A stretch of DNA of 9,301 nt, taken from NCBI GenBank assembly GCA_015485455.1, contig WFTN01000436.1:1-9301 (forward strand). The letters run 5' to 3'. Each line of letters starts with the position of its first letter. Position 1 is the stretch's first letter. This document shows, piece by piece, positions 1 through 8,038 of the stretch. The position numbers and the translations under genes were made by a program. The DNA is from Planctomycetota bacterium (GTDB lineage: Bacteria; Planctomycetota; GCA-002687715; DRQF01). Under the pieces are notes generated by a model that searched no databases, was not told the DNA's origin, and saw nothing but the letters and a program-made list of their open reading frames with translations.

Positions 1-18
1 AATTGGGAGAGATTTCTT

Positions 19-23
19 AGGAG
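19..23 (+). promoter_or_regulatory. Ribosome binding site of the FG-GAP gene
   Basis: AGGAG lies 6 nt before the ATG at 30. It fixes the start of the FG-GAP protein, and the resulting protein begins with a clean signal peptide. Confidence 0.75.
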
Positions 24-29
24 TTCACG

Positions 30-1736
30 ATGAAACTTAGAGTGCTGTTGTCGGTGGTTGTTTTCTCTGTATTTTTGTCTGCGGGGTCAGCTCAAATGGC
101 TTTGTATCGCTATCTTGGCGCAAGTCCCCTTGGATTCTTGCGTGAAGTTGCGGCCGGGGGGGATCTGGATGGAGATGGCATCCCAGACTTCTTGTTGGCG
201 GAAGTCTTTGCTGCAGTGTCTGGCACCAACGACGTGGGGCGGATTTCTGCTTATTCGGGACGTACAGGCGTCTTGCTCTATTCCATTGACGGTGTGCCCG
301 GCCTCAATCACAAATTCGGCCATGAGCTTGATTTCATTGGTGACATCAACGGCGATGGCCTAACCGATTTCATTACATCTGATCCTTTTGCTTCTTTCGC
401 GGGGGTCGAGTCTGGCAGGGTGACTGTTCATTCTGGGGCGAATGGTGCCGTCCTCTTTACCTTTGATGGGAATCCAGACTTGGATTTTGACGGGTCCGGA
501 GATTTCTTGGGATTCGCTGTTTCAGGTGCTGGTGATGCCAACAATGATGGCATTCCAGACTTCGTCTATGGACGTCCAGGGAATTACATAGCCGGGGGTA
601 TTTGCTCTTCTGCTAACGATGCTGGTGAAGTGATCGTGCGTTCTGGTTTAGATGGATCTATTATTTTCAATGTCACCGGTTTGCCCAATTGTCAGACTCT
701 TGGGTTTAGTTTGGACGGCGTCGGCGACATCAATGGGGATGGCTTCGACGACATTGTTATTGGACATGACAATGGAGGAGCAGGGCAAGTGCTTGTGGTC
801 GGTGGGGTACCGCCCGCATTCATTCATGTGGTGAACGGTCCTACAAGCACCAGCTTTTTTGGCAACCGGGTTTTTGGGGCGGGGGATGTCGATGGCGACG
901 GAACTCCTGACTTTGCCGCTTTTAGTTTCGCGTTTGACGCCACTCTGAGTGCCCTCCCCGGGGAGTTGACAATTCTCTCTGGCGTTGATGCCTCAGTGAT
1001 TCATCATTTGGTCGGTGATTCTAACCTCGATCGATTTGGCGCAGGGTTCGAACCGGTTCCGGATTTGGACGGCGATGGTAAAGATGAGTTTCTTTTGGGT
1101 GCTTGGGGTGCTGATCCCAATGGCGGGAGCTCAGGGACTCTTGAACTATACAATGGAGATGATGCCACGGTGATTCGTGGTTGGGCGGGATTTGGTTCCG
1201 GTTCCGGCCTGGGTGATCACGGTACTTTCGCTCCATTGGGAGACGTGAATTTTGACGGTGTCTTGGATGTTGTGATGTCTCAATCAACACCGTCCAGCTT
1301 CGTTGGATTCGTTGGTGTGTTCTCGGTGGAAGACTTGGCTCTCAATTTGACCGGCCACGAAACATCGATTGCTAACGGCTCTTCAACCATATTCACTATG
1401 GCGGCTCCGGTGTCTGAGGCAGGGAACGCCTACTATCTTTTGGGTTCTATTTCTGGATTCTCTCCCGGCATTGACTTGGGGAACGGTTTGAACCTGCCTC
1501 TCAATCCCGATGTTTTTTTCAATTTTACCTTAGATTTCAGCAACAGCCCGCTTCTCGGAAGCTTTGGCTTCTTGAGTGGGTCTGCTTACGCTTCTGCAAG
1601 TTGGACCATTCCTGCCAACGGTGTCCCGGCCAGTCTTGCTGGCATATCAACTTACTGGGCCTTTGTGACCTATGATTCTGCCATGAGTCAGTATAGCTTC
1701 ACCAGTAACCATGCTATTCACACTTTGATTCCTTAG
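30..1736 (+). CDS. Exported FG-GAP / integrin-alpha-like beta-propeller protein
   Basis: This 568-aa protein is predicted to be secreted or surface-exposed. Residues 1-22 form a signal peptide: Lys and Arg near the N terminus, a hydrophobic stretch, then a likely cleavage after SAGSA or AQ. Seven FG-GAP calcium-binding motifs of the type D-x-D/N-G-D-G-x-x-D follow, near residues 45, 105, 169, 233, 286, 345 and 405. Their spacing of 53-64 residues fits a seven-bladed propeller. The last motif is degenerate (DVNFDGVLD). From about residue 437 a different domain with a beta-sandwich look follows, with YYLLGSISG and LNPDVFFNF; from memory this type of C-terminal domain is common on planctomycete secreted proteins. 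No catalytic motif is visible, so adhesion or a structural surface role is an inference. The gene runs convergently towards the sigma-factor gene, leaving a 43-bp gap in which I see no convincing terminator. It ends in TAG. Confidence 0.88.
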   Translation: MKLRVLLSVVVFSVFLSAGSAQMALYRYLGASPLGFLREVAAGGDLDGDGIPDFLLAEVFAAVSGTNDVGRISAYSGRTGVLLYSIDGVPGLNHKFGHELDFIGDINGDGLTDFITSDPFASFAGVESGRVTVHSGANGAVLFTFDGNPDLDFDGSGDFLGFAVSGAGDANNDGIPDFVYGRPGNYIAGGICSSANDAGEVIVRSGLDGSIIFNVTGLPNCQTLGFSLDGVGDINGDGFDDIVIGHDNGGAGQVLVVGGVPPAFIHVVNGPTSTSFFGNRVFGAGDVDGDGTPDFAAFSFAFDATLSALPGELTILSGVDASVIHHLVGDSNLDRFGAGFEPVPDLDGDGKDEFLLGAWGADPNGGSSGTLELYNGDDATVIRGWAGFGSGSGLGDHGTFAPLGDVNFDGVLDVVMSQSTPSSFVGFVGVFSVEDLALNLTGHETSIANGSSTIFTMAAPVSEAGNAYYLLGSISGFSPGIDLGNGLNLPLNPDVFFNFTLDFSNSPLLGSFGFLSGSAYASASWTIPANGVPASLAGISTYWAFVTYDSAMSQYSFTSNHAIHTLIP

Positions 1737-1779
1737 ATCTCTTCTACCGAGAGCCCTCTCCAAATGGGGCATCAGATCT

Positions 1780-3027
1780 TCATTTCGGAGAATGCTTGAG
1801 TTCGACCAAGCGATCATTAAGGAAGAGACGGTCACCTTGGTTTTCCGTGAGGGCGAGGGCTTGATGATAAAAAGCTCTCGCGTCTTCTTTTTTTCCGCAT
1901 CGTCGTAGGATGTCAGCCCGGGCGGCGAAATAGGGTTGGTAGTTTGAGAGTTGGCCGGTCGATGCAATCTCGTCCAAGATGGTGAGAGCTGTGGATGGGC
2001 TATTGGCAAAAGAGCGAGCAACCGCTGCGTTCAGGCGCACCACGATTGATCCGGTCATGTTGTAGAGCCGATCATAGAGCAAGACGATTTGTCTCCAGTC
2101 CGTCTCTTCTGAACTAGATGCTTGGCCGTGAAGAGCAGAGATAGCCGCTTGGATTTGATAGGGACCTGGCTGGCCCAAGAGCATGGCACTATCCAGTAAG
2201 CTCGTACCTAGGGCGATCTTTTCTTGGTCCCAGAGAGCCCTGTCTTGCTGATCTAAGGGTACCGGTCTTCGGCTCTTGAATCTGGCGAGGCGTCTCGAAT
2301 CGTGGAGCAACATGAGAGCCCAGAGTCCAGCAACCTCCGGGTCCCGGGGGCAAAGATGGGCGAGGGTTTCACAGAGCGTGATGGCTTCTTGCACCAAAGC
2401 TAAGCGCATCGGGGATGATCCGGTGCGAGCAGCGTATCCTTCACTGAAGATGAGGTAAATGACTGATTGCACCGCTCTGAGGCGGCGGGGCAGCTCTGCG
2501 GAATCGGGCTCAACGTATGGGATCTTCGTTTTCTTGATTTTCTTTTTTGTGCGAACCAGTCGTTGCGCCATGGTGGGCTCGGCGGTGAGGAAAGCCCGGG
2601 CGATTTCTTGGGTGGTGAGTCCTCCTAAAGCTTGCAGGGTGAGAGCTATTTGATCTCTTTCAGCTAAAGCAGGGTGGCAGCAAGTAAACAGCAGGAGGAG
2701 TCGTTTGTCTTCGGCCTCCTGTTCTGTTGTCTGCCTAAATTGCTCTTCCAATGCCTGGGCTTGGGCTTCCAAGACGGCTCGTTTGTCTCCGAACAGGGCT
2801 TGCCGTCGTAACTTGTCGACAGCTCGATTGCGGGCGGATCGGTAGATCCACCCTGGGGGATTTTCCGGAAGACCATTTTCTTGCCAATGGGTTAAGGCTC
2901 CAGCGAATGCATCTTGGAGCGAATCTTCTGCCAACTCGATATCGCCCAGATCGGCAATGAGGGCCGCCAAGAGGCGGCCCCATTCCTTCTTGTGAAAGAC
3001 TGATCGTGTTTCTTCGTTGGGCAACAT
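1780..3027 (-). CDS. ECF42-type RNA polymerase sigma factor (DUF6596 and C-terminal TPR-like region)
   Basis: The protein is a 415-aa alternative sigma factor that directs RNA polymerase to a small promoter set. Region sigma-2 is about residues 14-78 (LAEDSLQDAF, PPGWIYRSARNRAVDKLRR). Next comes LLLLFTCCHPAL near 110-121, typical of this large-ECF group. Region sigma-4, about 125-168, holds the helix-turn-helix (GLTTQEIARAFLTAEPTMAQRLVRTKKKI). The DUF6596 segment begins near 185 with VIYLIFSEGYAA. The alpha-helical C terminus, about 290-410, resembles the TPR-like extension that makes ECF42 proteins about twice the usual ECF length. The ATG at 3027 is chosen because it lies 16 nt after the stop of the YCII gene. 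A longer reading from 3162 would add 45 residues of out-of-frame YCII sequence. No anti-sigma gene is adjacent; in this family the C-terminal extension is thought to control activity. It ends in TGA. Confidence 0.92.
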   Translation of the reverse strand: MLPNEETRSVFHKKEWGRLLAALIADLGDIELAEDSLQDAFAGALTHWQENGLPENPPGWIYRSARNRAVDKLRRQALFGDKRAVLEAQAQALEEQFRQTTEQEAEDKRLLLLFTCCHPALAERDQIALTLQALGGLTTQEIARAFLTAEPTMAQRLVRTKKKIKKTKIPYVEPDSAELPRRLRAVQSVIYLIFSEGYAARTGSSPMRLALVQEAITLCETLAHLCPRDPEVAGLWALMLLHDSRRLARFKSRRPVPLDQQDRALWDQEKIALGTSLLDSAMLLGQPGPYQIQAAISALHGQASSSEETDWRQIVLLYDRLYNMTGSIVVRLNAAVARSFANSPSTALTILDEIASTGQLSNYQPYFAARADILRRCGKKEDARAFYHQALALTENQGDRLFLNDRLVELKHSPK

Positions 3028-3043
3028 GGCTGGGTGTCGAGGG

Positions 3044-3397
3044 TTAGTTGTCGAACACCACCAGAGGCCGGACTTCAATGCGTCCAATGGCTGCGGATGG
3101 GATTTTGGCGGCGCAGGCGATGGCCTCATCCAGATTCTCACAGTCGAGGATGTAATAACCACCTAACTGTTCCTTCGTCTCTGCGAATGGTCCGTCCGTT
3201 GTTTCTGTTTTTCCGTCTCGAACAGTAACCGTGGTTGCCGTGCTCACGCTTTCTAAGGCGTCTCCACCAACAAAGACACCTTTTTCCGCCATTTCCTCGT
3301 TGAAAGCGAAATAGGCTTCGATGTGGGCGCCAAATTCTTCTGTTCCGTAAGCTGGTTCTGCGCTCTCAGCGCTGTAGATGAGCATCATATACTTCAT
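3044..3397 (-). CDS. YCII-related (DGPF domain) protein, partner of the ECF42 sigma factor
   Basis: This 117-aa cytoplasmic protein has the YCII/DGPF fold. It starts MKYMMLIYSAE and carries the signature DGPFAETKEQLGGYY at 68-82, followed by the typical ending IEVRPLVVF. The family is a ferredoxin-like alpha/beta fold whose biochemical role is unsettled; some members may be small enzymes. The gene is full length. The ATG at 3397 has AAAGGA upstream at a workable distance. It sits 16 nt ahead of the sigma gene and is almost certainly cotranscribed with it. DGPF genes beside ECF42 genes are the defining context of that sigma group, so each call supports the other. It ends in TAA. Confidence 0.93.
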   Translation of the reverse strand: MKYMMLIYSAESAEPAYGTEEFGAHIEAYFAFNEEMAEKGVFVGGDALESVSTATTVTVRDGKTETTDGPFAETKEQLGGYYILDCENLDEAIACAAKIPSAAIGRIEVRPLVVFDN

Positions 3398-3446
3398 GGG
3401 GCTATCCTTTGCATGGGAAGCGCAACATCGCGCTCCTTACTTGCCA

Positions 3447-3473
3447 GACGAATTGTAAACCCTGATTTCGACA
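3447..3473 (-). promoter_or_regulatory. Candidate ECF42-type promoter of the YCII-sigma operon
   Basis: On the minus strand TGTCGA (3473-3468) is followed after exactly 17 nt by CGTC (3450-3447). As I recall, the promoter motif reported for ECF42 factors in Streptomyces is TGTCGA in the -35 region and CGA/TC in the -10 region, so both elements match. The -10 element lies about 49 nt before the YCII start codon, a reasonable leader length. The sigma factor encoded in this operon would then promote its own transcription. The motif match is seen; function is inferred. Confidence 0.65.
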
Positions 3474-3478
3474 GGGTT
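3458..3478. repeat. 7-bp perfect inverted repeat overlapping the candidate -35 element
   Basis: AACCCTG (3458-3464) and CAGGGTT (3472-3478) are perfect reverse complements separated by 7 nt. The right arm and spacer contain the candidate -35 hexamer. The repeat could be an operator, or the terminator hairpin of the upstream SDR gene, since on the minus strand it is followed by TTTACAATT. On the plus strand it is followed by a T-rich run, but no plus-strand gene would use it. Confidence 0.5.
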
Positions 3479-3545
3479 ATTTTTTATTTTCTTACCCCGA
3501 CGAATTCATCAGACCGGGCCGGAGCTTGTGAACTATTCGGGTTCC

Positions 3546-4526
3546 TCATTTCTTTAGTTCTTCGTCCAGCAATCGAACCAGTTGATCGCGCGTGTAGCTG
3601 TGGGCATGTCCCTTGTTCAGTTGGGCCACTCGTTTGAGGACGGAACGAATGGTGATCTCTGCTTGCTTTTGATTGGGGACGATGAGGTAGCGTCTCTTTG
3701 GGTTCTTGTCTGTCATAGCTGCAAGGAAGGCTTGGGCGACTTCCTGCGGATTAGCATCGTGATTGCCATTTTTGGGCTCGGCGAGGATGCGATCCAAGTG
3801 GTTCTTGTACCGTGATCCTTTGGAGGTGAAGCCCCGTTCTTGGAAGCGCTTGCGCATGTTCTCTGCGATTTTTGACTTGTAGTTGCCGGGTTCAATGAGA
3901 CTGACGTGGACACCGAATCGGGCTACCTCCATGGCCAAGACATCAGTGAATGCTTCGATAGCATGCTTGCTCATGGAGTAAGGGCCGCCCATGCCCCAAG
4001 TGGCAGATCCAGAAAGTGATCCTGTGGTCGAGATGCGACCTTTGTTCTTAATGATCAAGGGGGCGAATGCTTTGGTGACGCGGAAGGGGCCGAAGACATT
4101 GACATTCATTTGAAAATTCATGTCTTCTTCCGACACTTCGATGAGAGGAGCCAGAACAACGACCCCAGCGTTGTTGATCAAGCCGTAGAGCCCCCGGTCA
4201 CCTGCCTCAACGGTCTTTACGGCGGCGTCGATCTCACTTTGGATGGTGACGTCGAGTTTGATGCCTTGAATGTTCTTGATGGCACTTAGCTCTTTGAGGT
4301 CTTTTTCTTTTCGAGCTCCGGCGTAGACGAAGAAGCCTTTCTGCGCCAAGAGAAGGGCTGTAGCTCTGCCAATGCCGGAGCTGGCCCCCGTCACTAAAAT
4401 AGCTTTTTGATCGGGGTTTCGTGCTGCTCTCACAGTTTCGATCGAGTCCATTTCACTTTGAGATTCTGGCCAGAAAAGCAGACCAAGGACCAGAGCAAAA
4501 CAGGCAACGGTTGAAAATAGCTTCAT
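3546..4526 (-). CDS. Short-chain dehydrogenase/reductase with N-terminal hydrophobic leader
   Basis: This 326-aa classical SDR is an NAD(P)-dependent oxidoreductase of unknown substrate. The cofactor motif TGASSGIG is at 46-53, LDVT at 91-94, NNAG at 118-121 and a structural Asn in MNVNVFG near 141-143. The catalytic residues are Ser170, Tyr183 and Lys187 (YSMSK), and PG is at 213-214. An extension of about 40 residues precedes the Rossmann fold; residues 4-19 are strongly hydrophobic after Lys2, and an acidic stretch follows. This looks like a signal peptide or membrane anchor, which is unusual for an SDR. The ATG at 4526 has AGAGGAAA just upstream. A shorter start at Met26 would give a cytosolic protein but has no visible Shine-Dalgarno. 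The gap to the YCII gene is 148 bp and the gap to the upstream selenoprotein gene is 153 bp with a terminator, so it is probably its own unit. It ends in TGA. Confidence 0.9.
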   Translation of the reverse strand: MKLFSTVACFALVLGLLFWPESQSEMDSIETVRAARNPDQKAILVTGASSGIGRATALLLAQKGFFVYAGARKEKDLKELSAIKNIQGIKLDVTIQSEIDAAVKTVEAGDRGLYGLINNAGVVVLAPLIEVSEEDMNFQMNVNVFGPFRVTKAFAPLIIKNKGRISTTGSLSGSATWGMGGPYSMSKHAIEAFTDVLAMEVARFGVHVSLIEPGNYKSKIAENMRKRFQERGFTSKGSRYKNHLDRILAEPKNGNHDANPQEVAQAFLAAMTDKNPKRRYLIVPNQKQAEITIRSVLKRVAQLNKGHAHSYTRDQLVRLLDEELKK

Positions 4527-4621
4527 CAGTCAATTTCCTCTTGTTTTCTGAGGGGTGAGGTGGGCATTCTCTCAATGAACGTGGCAGACGACCGACGCTT
4601 TTTCATGAACCTGCCGAATCA

Positions 4622-4652
4622 AAGAAAGGCGCACTAAGAGCACGCCTTTCTT
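4622..4652 (-). terminator. Rho-independent terminator-like hairpin after the TlpA selenoprotein gene
   Basis: AAGAAAGGCG (4622-4631) and CGCCTTTCTT (4643-4652) form a perfect 10-bp inverted repeat with an 11-nt loop. In the minus-strand transcript the hairpin begins 27 nt after the TAG stop at 4680. Its 3' arm runs into a T-rich stretch (TTTCTTTGATT). This position suits termination of the selenoprotein gene before the SDR gene. Confidence 0.75.
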
Positions 4653-4679
4653 CATTTACACTTTCGGATGAGTTGCAGC

Positions 4680-5897
4680 CTATTGGTCTGCAGAAGACTC
4701 TTTGGACTCGGTCTTGATCTCAGCCAAGAGTGTGTCAACTGCTTCATCCATGGCCTTGCCGCGAACGCCTTTGTAGCGGATGACCCCTTTGGCATCCATG
4801 ACGTAGATGGTGGGCCAACCGCTGACGTTCCACTTACTGGAGATCGGCCCACTGGTGCCGCCGCCATTCCAGAAAGAACGCCAAGTGATGTTTTCCTTCT
4901 TAAGAACCTCTTTCAGCTTTGCTCGATCTCGATCTGAATTTACACCGATGAGAGCAAATGGCTTACCGGCAAGTCTTTTGACGAGCGACCGCTCGTGTGG
5001 GTACATAGCCCGGCAAGGTCCTCACCAGTTACCCCAGAAATCGAGAACAACGACTTTGCCACGGTAGTCAGAGAGGGAAAACTCGACACCGTCGATGTCT
5101 TCCGCCGTGATATCTGGGGCTTCTTGACCAATGTTGAGTTTGGTCATTTCAAAAACGGCACTTTGCGCTGATGGCCCGATTGTTTTCTTGCGGTAATAGG
5201 GGACGTCAGCAAAGTTGTCTTCTACTCGTTTGAAGAGGGTAAGAGCCTCCATTCTCAGTTTCTTTGCACCGGTCTTCTTGAGGAAGGCGACTGTCTTCTC
5301 TCCGTCTCGCTTTGCGATTCTTTCAGCGAGTTTTTCATCTTTGCCGTTGAAGTACTCCAAAGTCTTGGCGGCGAAAGCGTGCCATTGGGCTAAGGAGAAT
5401 ATAGCTCGCCCTTTTGTCGTCTTGTTGTCGCTGACCTTGATGATGTGTTTTAGGAAATCTCGGGTGACCAAAGATCCGCTGCGGGAGATTGCCAGGCAGA
5501 TATCGCCAATCCCGTCATGGTTTGGGAAATCCTGGGCGATTATGGGCAGCACTGTCTTGTTTGCCTTGCCGCTTCGGTCATTGTTGACGGCCCATTTCAG
5601 GGCCGCGAAGGCCCCTTCGGTTTTGGGGTAATCCTGGGCGACTTTGAGCATCTGAGGAACGAAATTTGCCGACTTGGGGTAGTCGGTTTCAAAGAGCTTA
5701 TTCTTCGCTTCTCGTGTCTCGGCTGCTTCATATTTCTTGCCAAAAGCTGCCATCTTATCGTCAAATGTTTTTCTGACCGCCACGAAAGCAGCCATCGACT
5801 TCTCGTTGGCTCCGTGGTTGCCGGATTCGTCTTGGAATGCCTGGGCTCCAGGTGCCACGAATAGAGCACAAAGAACCACAACGGTCTTCAGATTCAT
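4680..5897 (-). CDS. Exported TlpA/thioredoxin-like selenoprotein with UGPC active site (in-frame TGA at 5022-5024)
   Basis: Read through one in-frame TGA, this is a 405-residue protein. Residues 1-20 are a signal peptide (cleavage after GAQA). Residues about 30-250 are a lysine-rich, mostly helical region that I cannot assign. Residues about 257-400 are a TlpA/AhpC-TSA-type thioredoxin domain: LNIGQEAPDITAEDIDG, the strand KVVVLDFWGNW, then residue 292 encoded by TGA, then GPC (Cys295), RAMYPHERSLV, and the cis-Pro loop GWPT with Pro362. In cysteine homologues residue 292 is the first, attacking Cys of CxxC, so selenocysteine is the natural reading. The domain continues intact on both sides in the same frame with no shift. 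GGAG lies 7 nt before the ATG at 5897; the true stop is TAG. The likely role is a periplasmic thiol-disulfide or peroxide-related redox reaction, substrate unknown. Alternatives are a TGC/TGT-to-TGA sequencing error or a recent nonsense mutation; the downstream hairpin argues against both. Confidence 0.85.
4981..4996 (-). promoter_or_regulatory. Candidate bacterial SECIS hairpin for selenocysteine insertion
   Basis: On the minus strand ACGAGC (4996-4991), loop GGTC (4990-4987) and GCTCGT (4986-4981) form a perfect 6-bp stem with a tetraloop. The first loop G lies 31 nt after the TGA, inside the roughly 16-37 nt range I remember for bacterial SECIS elements. GGUC is, from memory, also the loop of the E. 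coli fdhF element bound by SelB. The bulged U of the E. coli element is absent. The hairpin lies within coding sequence (HERSLV), as bacterial SECIS elements do. Confidence 0.7.
5022..5024 (-). other. In-frame TGA, predicted selenocysteine codon (residue 292)
   Basis: The minus strand reads TGG-TGA-GGA-CCT-TGC, giving W-U-G-P-C. The codon sits precisely at the first cysteine of the thioredoxin CGPC motif. TGA ends the sigma, SDR, DUF1844 and 147-aa genes in this window, so it is not globally reassigned. Confidence 0.82.
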
Positions 5898-5991
5898 GAT
5901 TGGTCTCCGTCTTCAAATGTCTGGCGCGATGCCAGGAAGCTTGGCTGATCTTGATTCGCTTGAAACTGATCTCAAGTATCTCCTATGCCGA

Positions 5992-6020
5992 AGCGTACGC
6001 CTCGGGTGGGAGATGGTCAA
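5992..6020 (-). promoter_or_regulatory. Possible sigma-70 promoter of the TlpA selenoprotein gene
   Basis: On the minus strand TTGACC (6020-6015) is followed after 17 nt by TACGCT (5997-5992). The -35 matches 5 of 6 consensus positions; the -10 matches only 3 of 6. It lies about 95 nt before the start codon, in the 179-bp gap after the DUF1844 gene. The spacing is right but the -10 is poor, so this is tentative. Confidence 0.28.
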
Positions 6021-6027
6021 CGAAGAA

Positions 6028-6053
6028 GGAGGGAATTGGGGCAGACCCCCTCC
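6028..6053 (-). terminator. Terminator-like inverted repeat after the kdsB-pyrG-DUF1844 operon
   Basis: GGAGGG (6028-6033) and CCCTCC (6048-6053) are perfect reverse complements. An alternative inner stem GGGG/CCCC (6038-6041 with 6046-6049) competes with the outer one. In the minus-strand transcript it starts 23 nt after the DUF1844 stop and is followed by the moderately T-rich TTCTTCGTT. It could act as an intrinsic terminator, though the T-tract is not strong. Confidence 0.45.
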
Positions 6054-6076
6054 GAGAGTTCCTCTCTGTTTGTCGA

Positions 6077-6334
6077 TCAGTGCCCGATCTTGGAGGCGAA
6101 GATAGTCTCAACCTCTTTGACCGTGGAGGTTAAAGCAGATTGCTCTTTTTCGTCCAAGTTTCCTTGCGTCTTTTCGAGCAAGATGCGCAGTGACTTCAAA
6201 TGACAGCGCGCTTGGCGCTCAGCGACGGTGCTTGTCTTGGTGATGGGGTTCGGGATTTCGCCCAGGGCAATCATGGCTTGGGTGGCCATGGTATAGATGA
6301 TGGTCAAAAACGAGGCTTCAGGTGCTGGTTCCAT
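6077..6334 (-). CDS. DUF1844 family protein
   Basis: This 85-aa protein matches the DUF1844 family by its N-terminal signature MATQAMIALGEIPNP (16-30) and the later LLEKTQGNLDEKEQSAL (about 52-68). These small cytoplasmic proteins have no established function. No catalytic residues or signal peptide are visible, and the predicted structure is two or three helices. Its ATG at 6334 lies only 2 nt beyond the pyrG stop codon, so it is translationally coupled to pyrG and shares its transcript. Family members tend to be short, so it looks full length. It ends in TGA. Confidence 0.85.
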   Translation of the reverse strand: MEPAPEASFLTIIYTMATQAMIALGEIPNPITKTSTVAERQARCHLKSLRILLEKTQGNLDEKEQSALTSTVKEVETIFASKIGH

Positions 6335-6336
6335 GA

Positions 6337-8037
<1,701 letters not shown>

Positions 8038-8038
<1 letters not shown>

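Noticed and set aside
1737..1779. Possible bidirectional terminator between the convergent FG-GAP and sigma genes
   Set aside because: Only 4-bp inverted repeats such as GAGA/TCTC are present and there is no T-run, so it is too weak to annotate.
3035..3054. Two TGTCGA copies on the plus strand near the YCII-sigma junction
   Set aside because: Neither has a CGTC or CGAC at 16-18 nt, and they point antisense to both genes, so an ECF promoter is not supported.
3028..3162. Longer sigma-factor start adding 45 residues
   Set aside because: The extra residues are the YCII coding sequence read in another frame and do not resemble sigma-2. The ATG at 3027 sits neatly after the YCII stop.
3447..3506. 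Direct repeat GACGAATT at 3447-3454 and 3499-3506
   Set aside because: An 8-bp repeat; the second copy has no TGTCGA-like -35 at the right spacing, so it is probably chance.
4680..5006. Separate 108-aa thioredoxin fragment starting MYPHERS
   Set aside because: It lacks the strand and first active-site residue of the fold, has no ribosome binding site, and is in frame with the upstream gene across a single TGA. It is the C-terminal part of the selenoprotein.
5022..5024. TGA read as tryptophan (alternative genetic code)
   Set aside because: TGA is the normal stop of the sigma, SDR, DUF1844 and 147-aa genes here, and Trp is encoded by TGG, including the codon just before this TGA.
5921..5935. 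CTGGC/GCCAG hairpin in the leader of the selenoprotein gene
   Set aside because: Five base pairs only, without T-run or riboswitch-like context; not distinguishable from chance.
6071..6076. TGTCGA on the plus strand near the DUF1844 stop
   Set aside because: No -10 element at the right distance and no plus-strand gene downstream.
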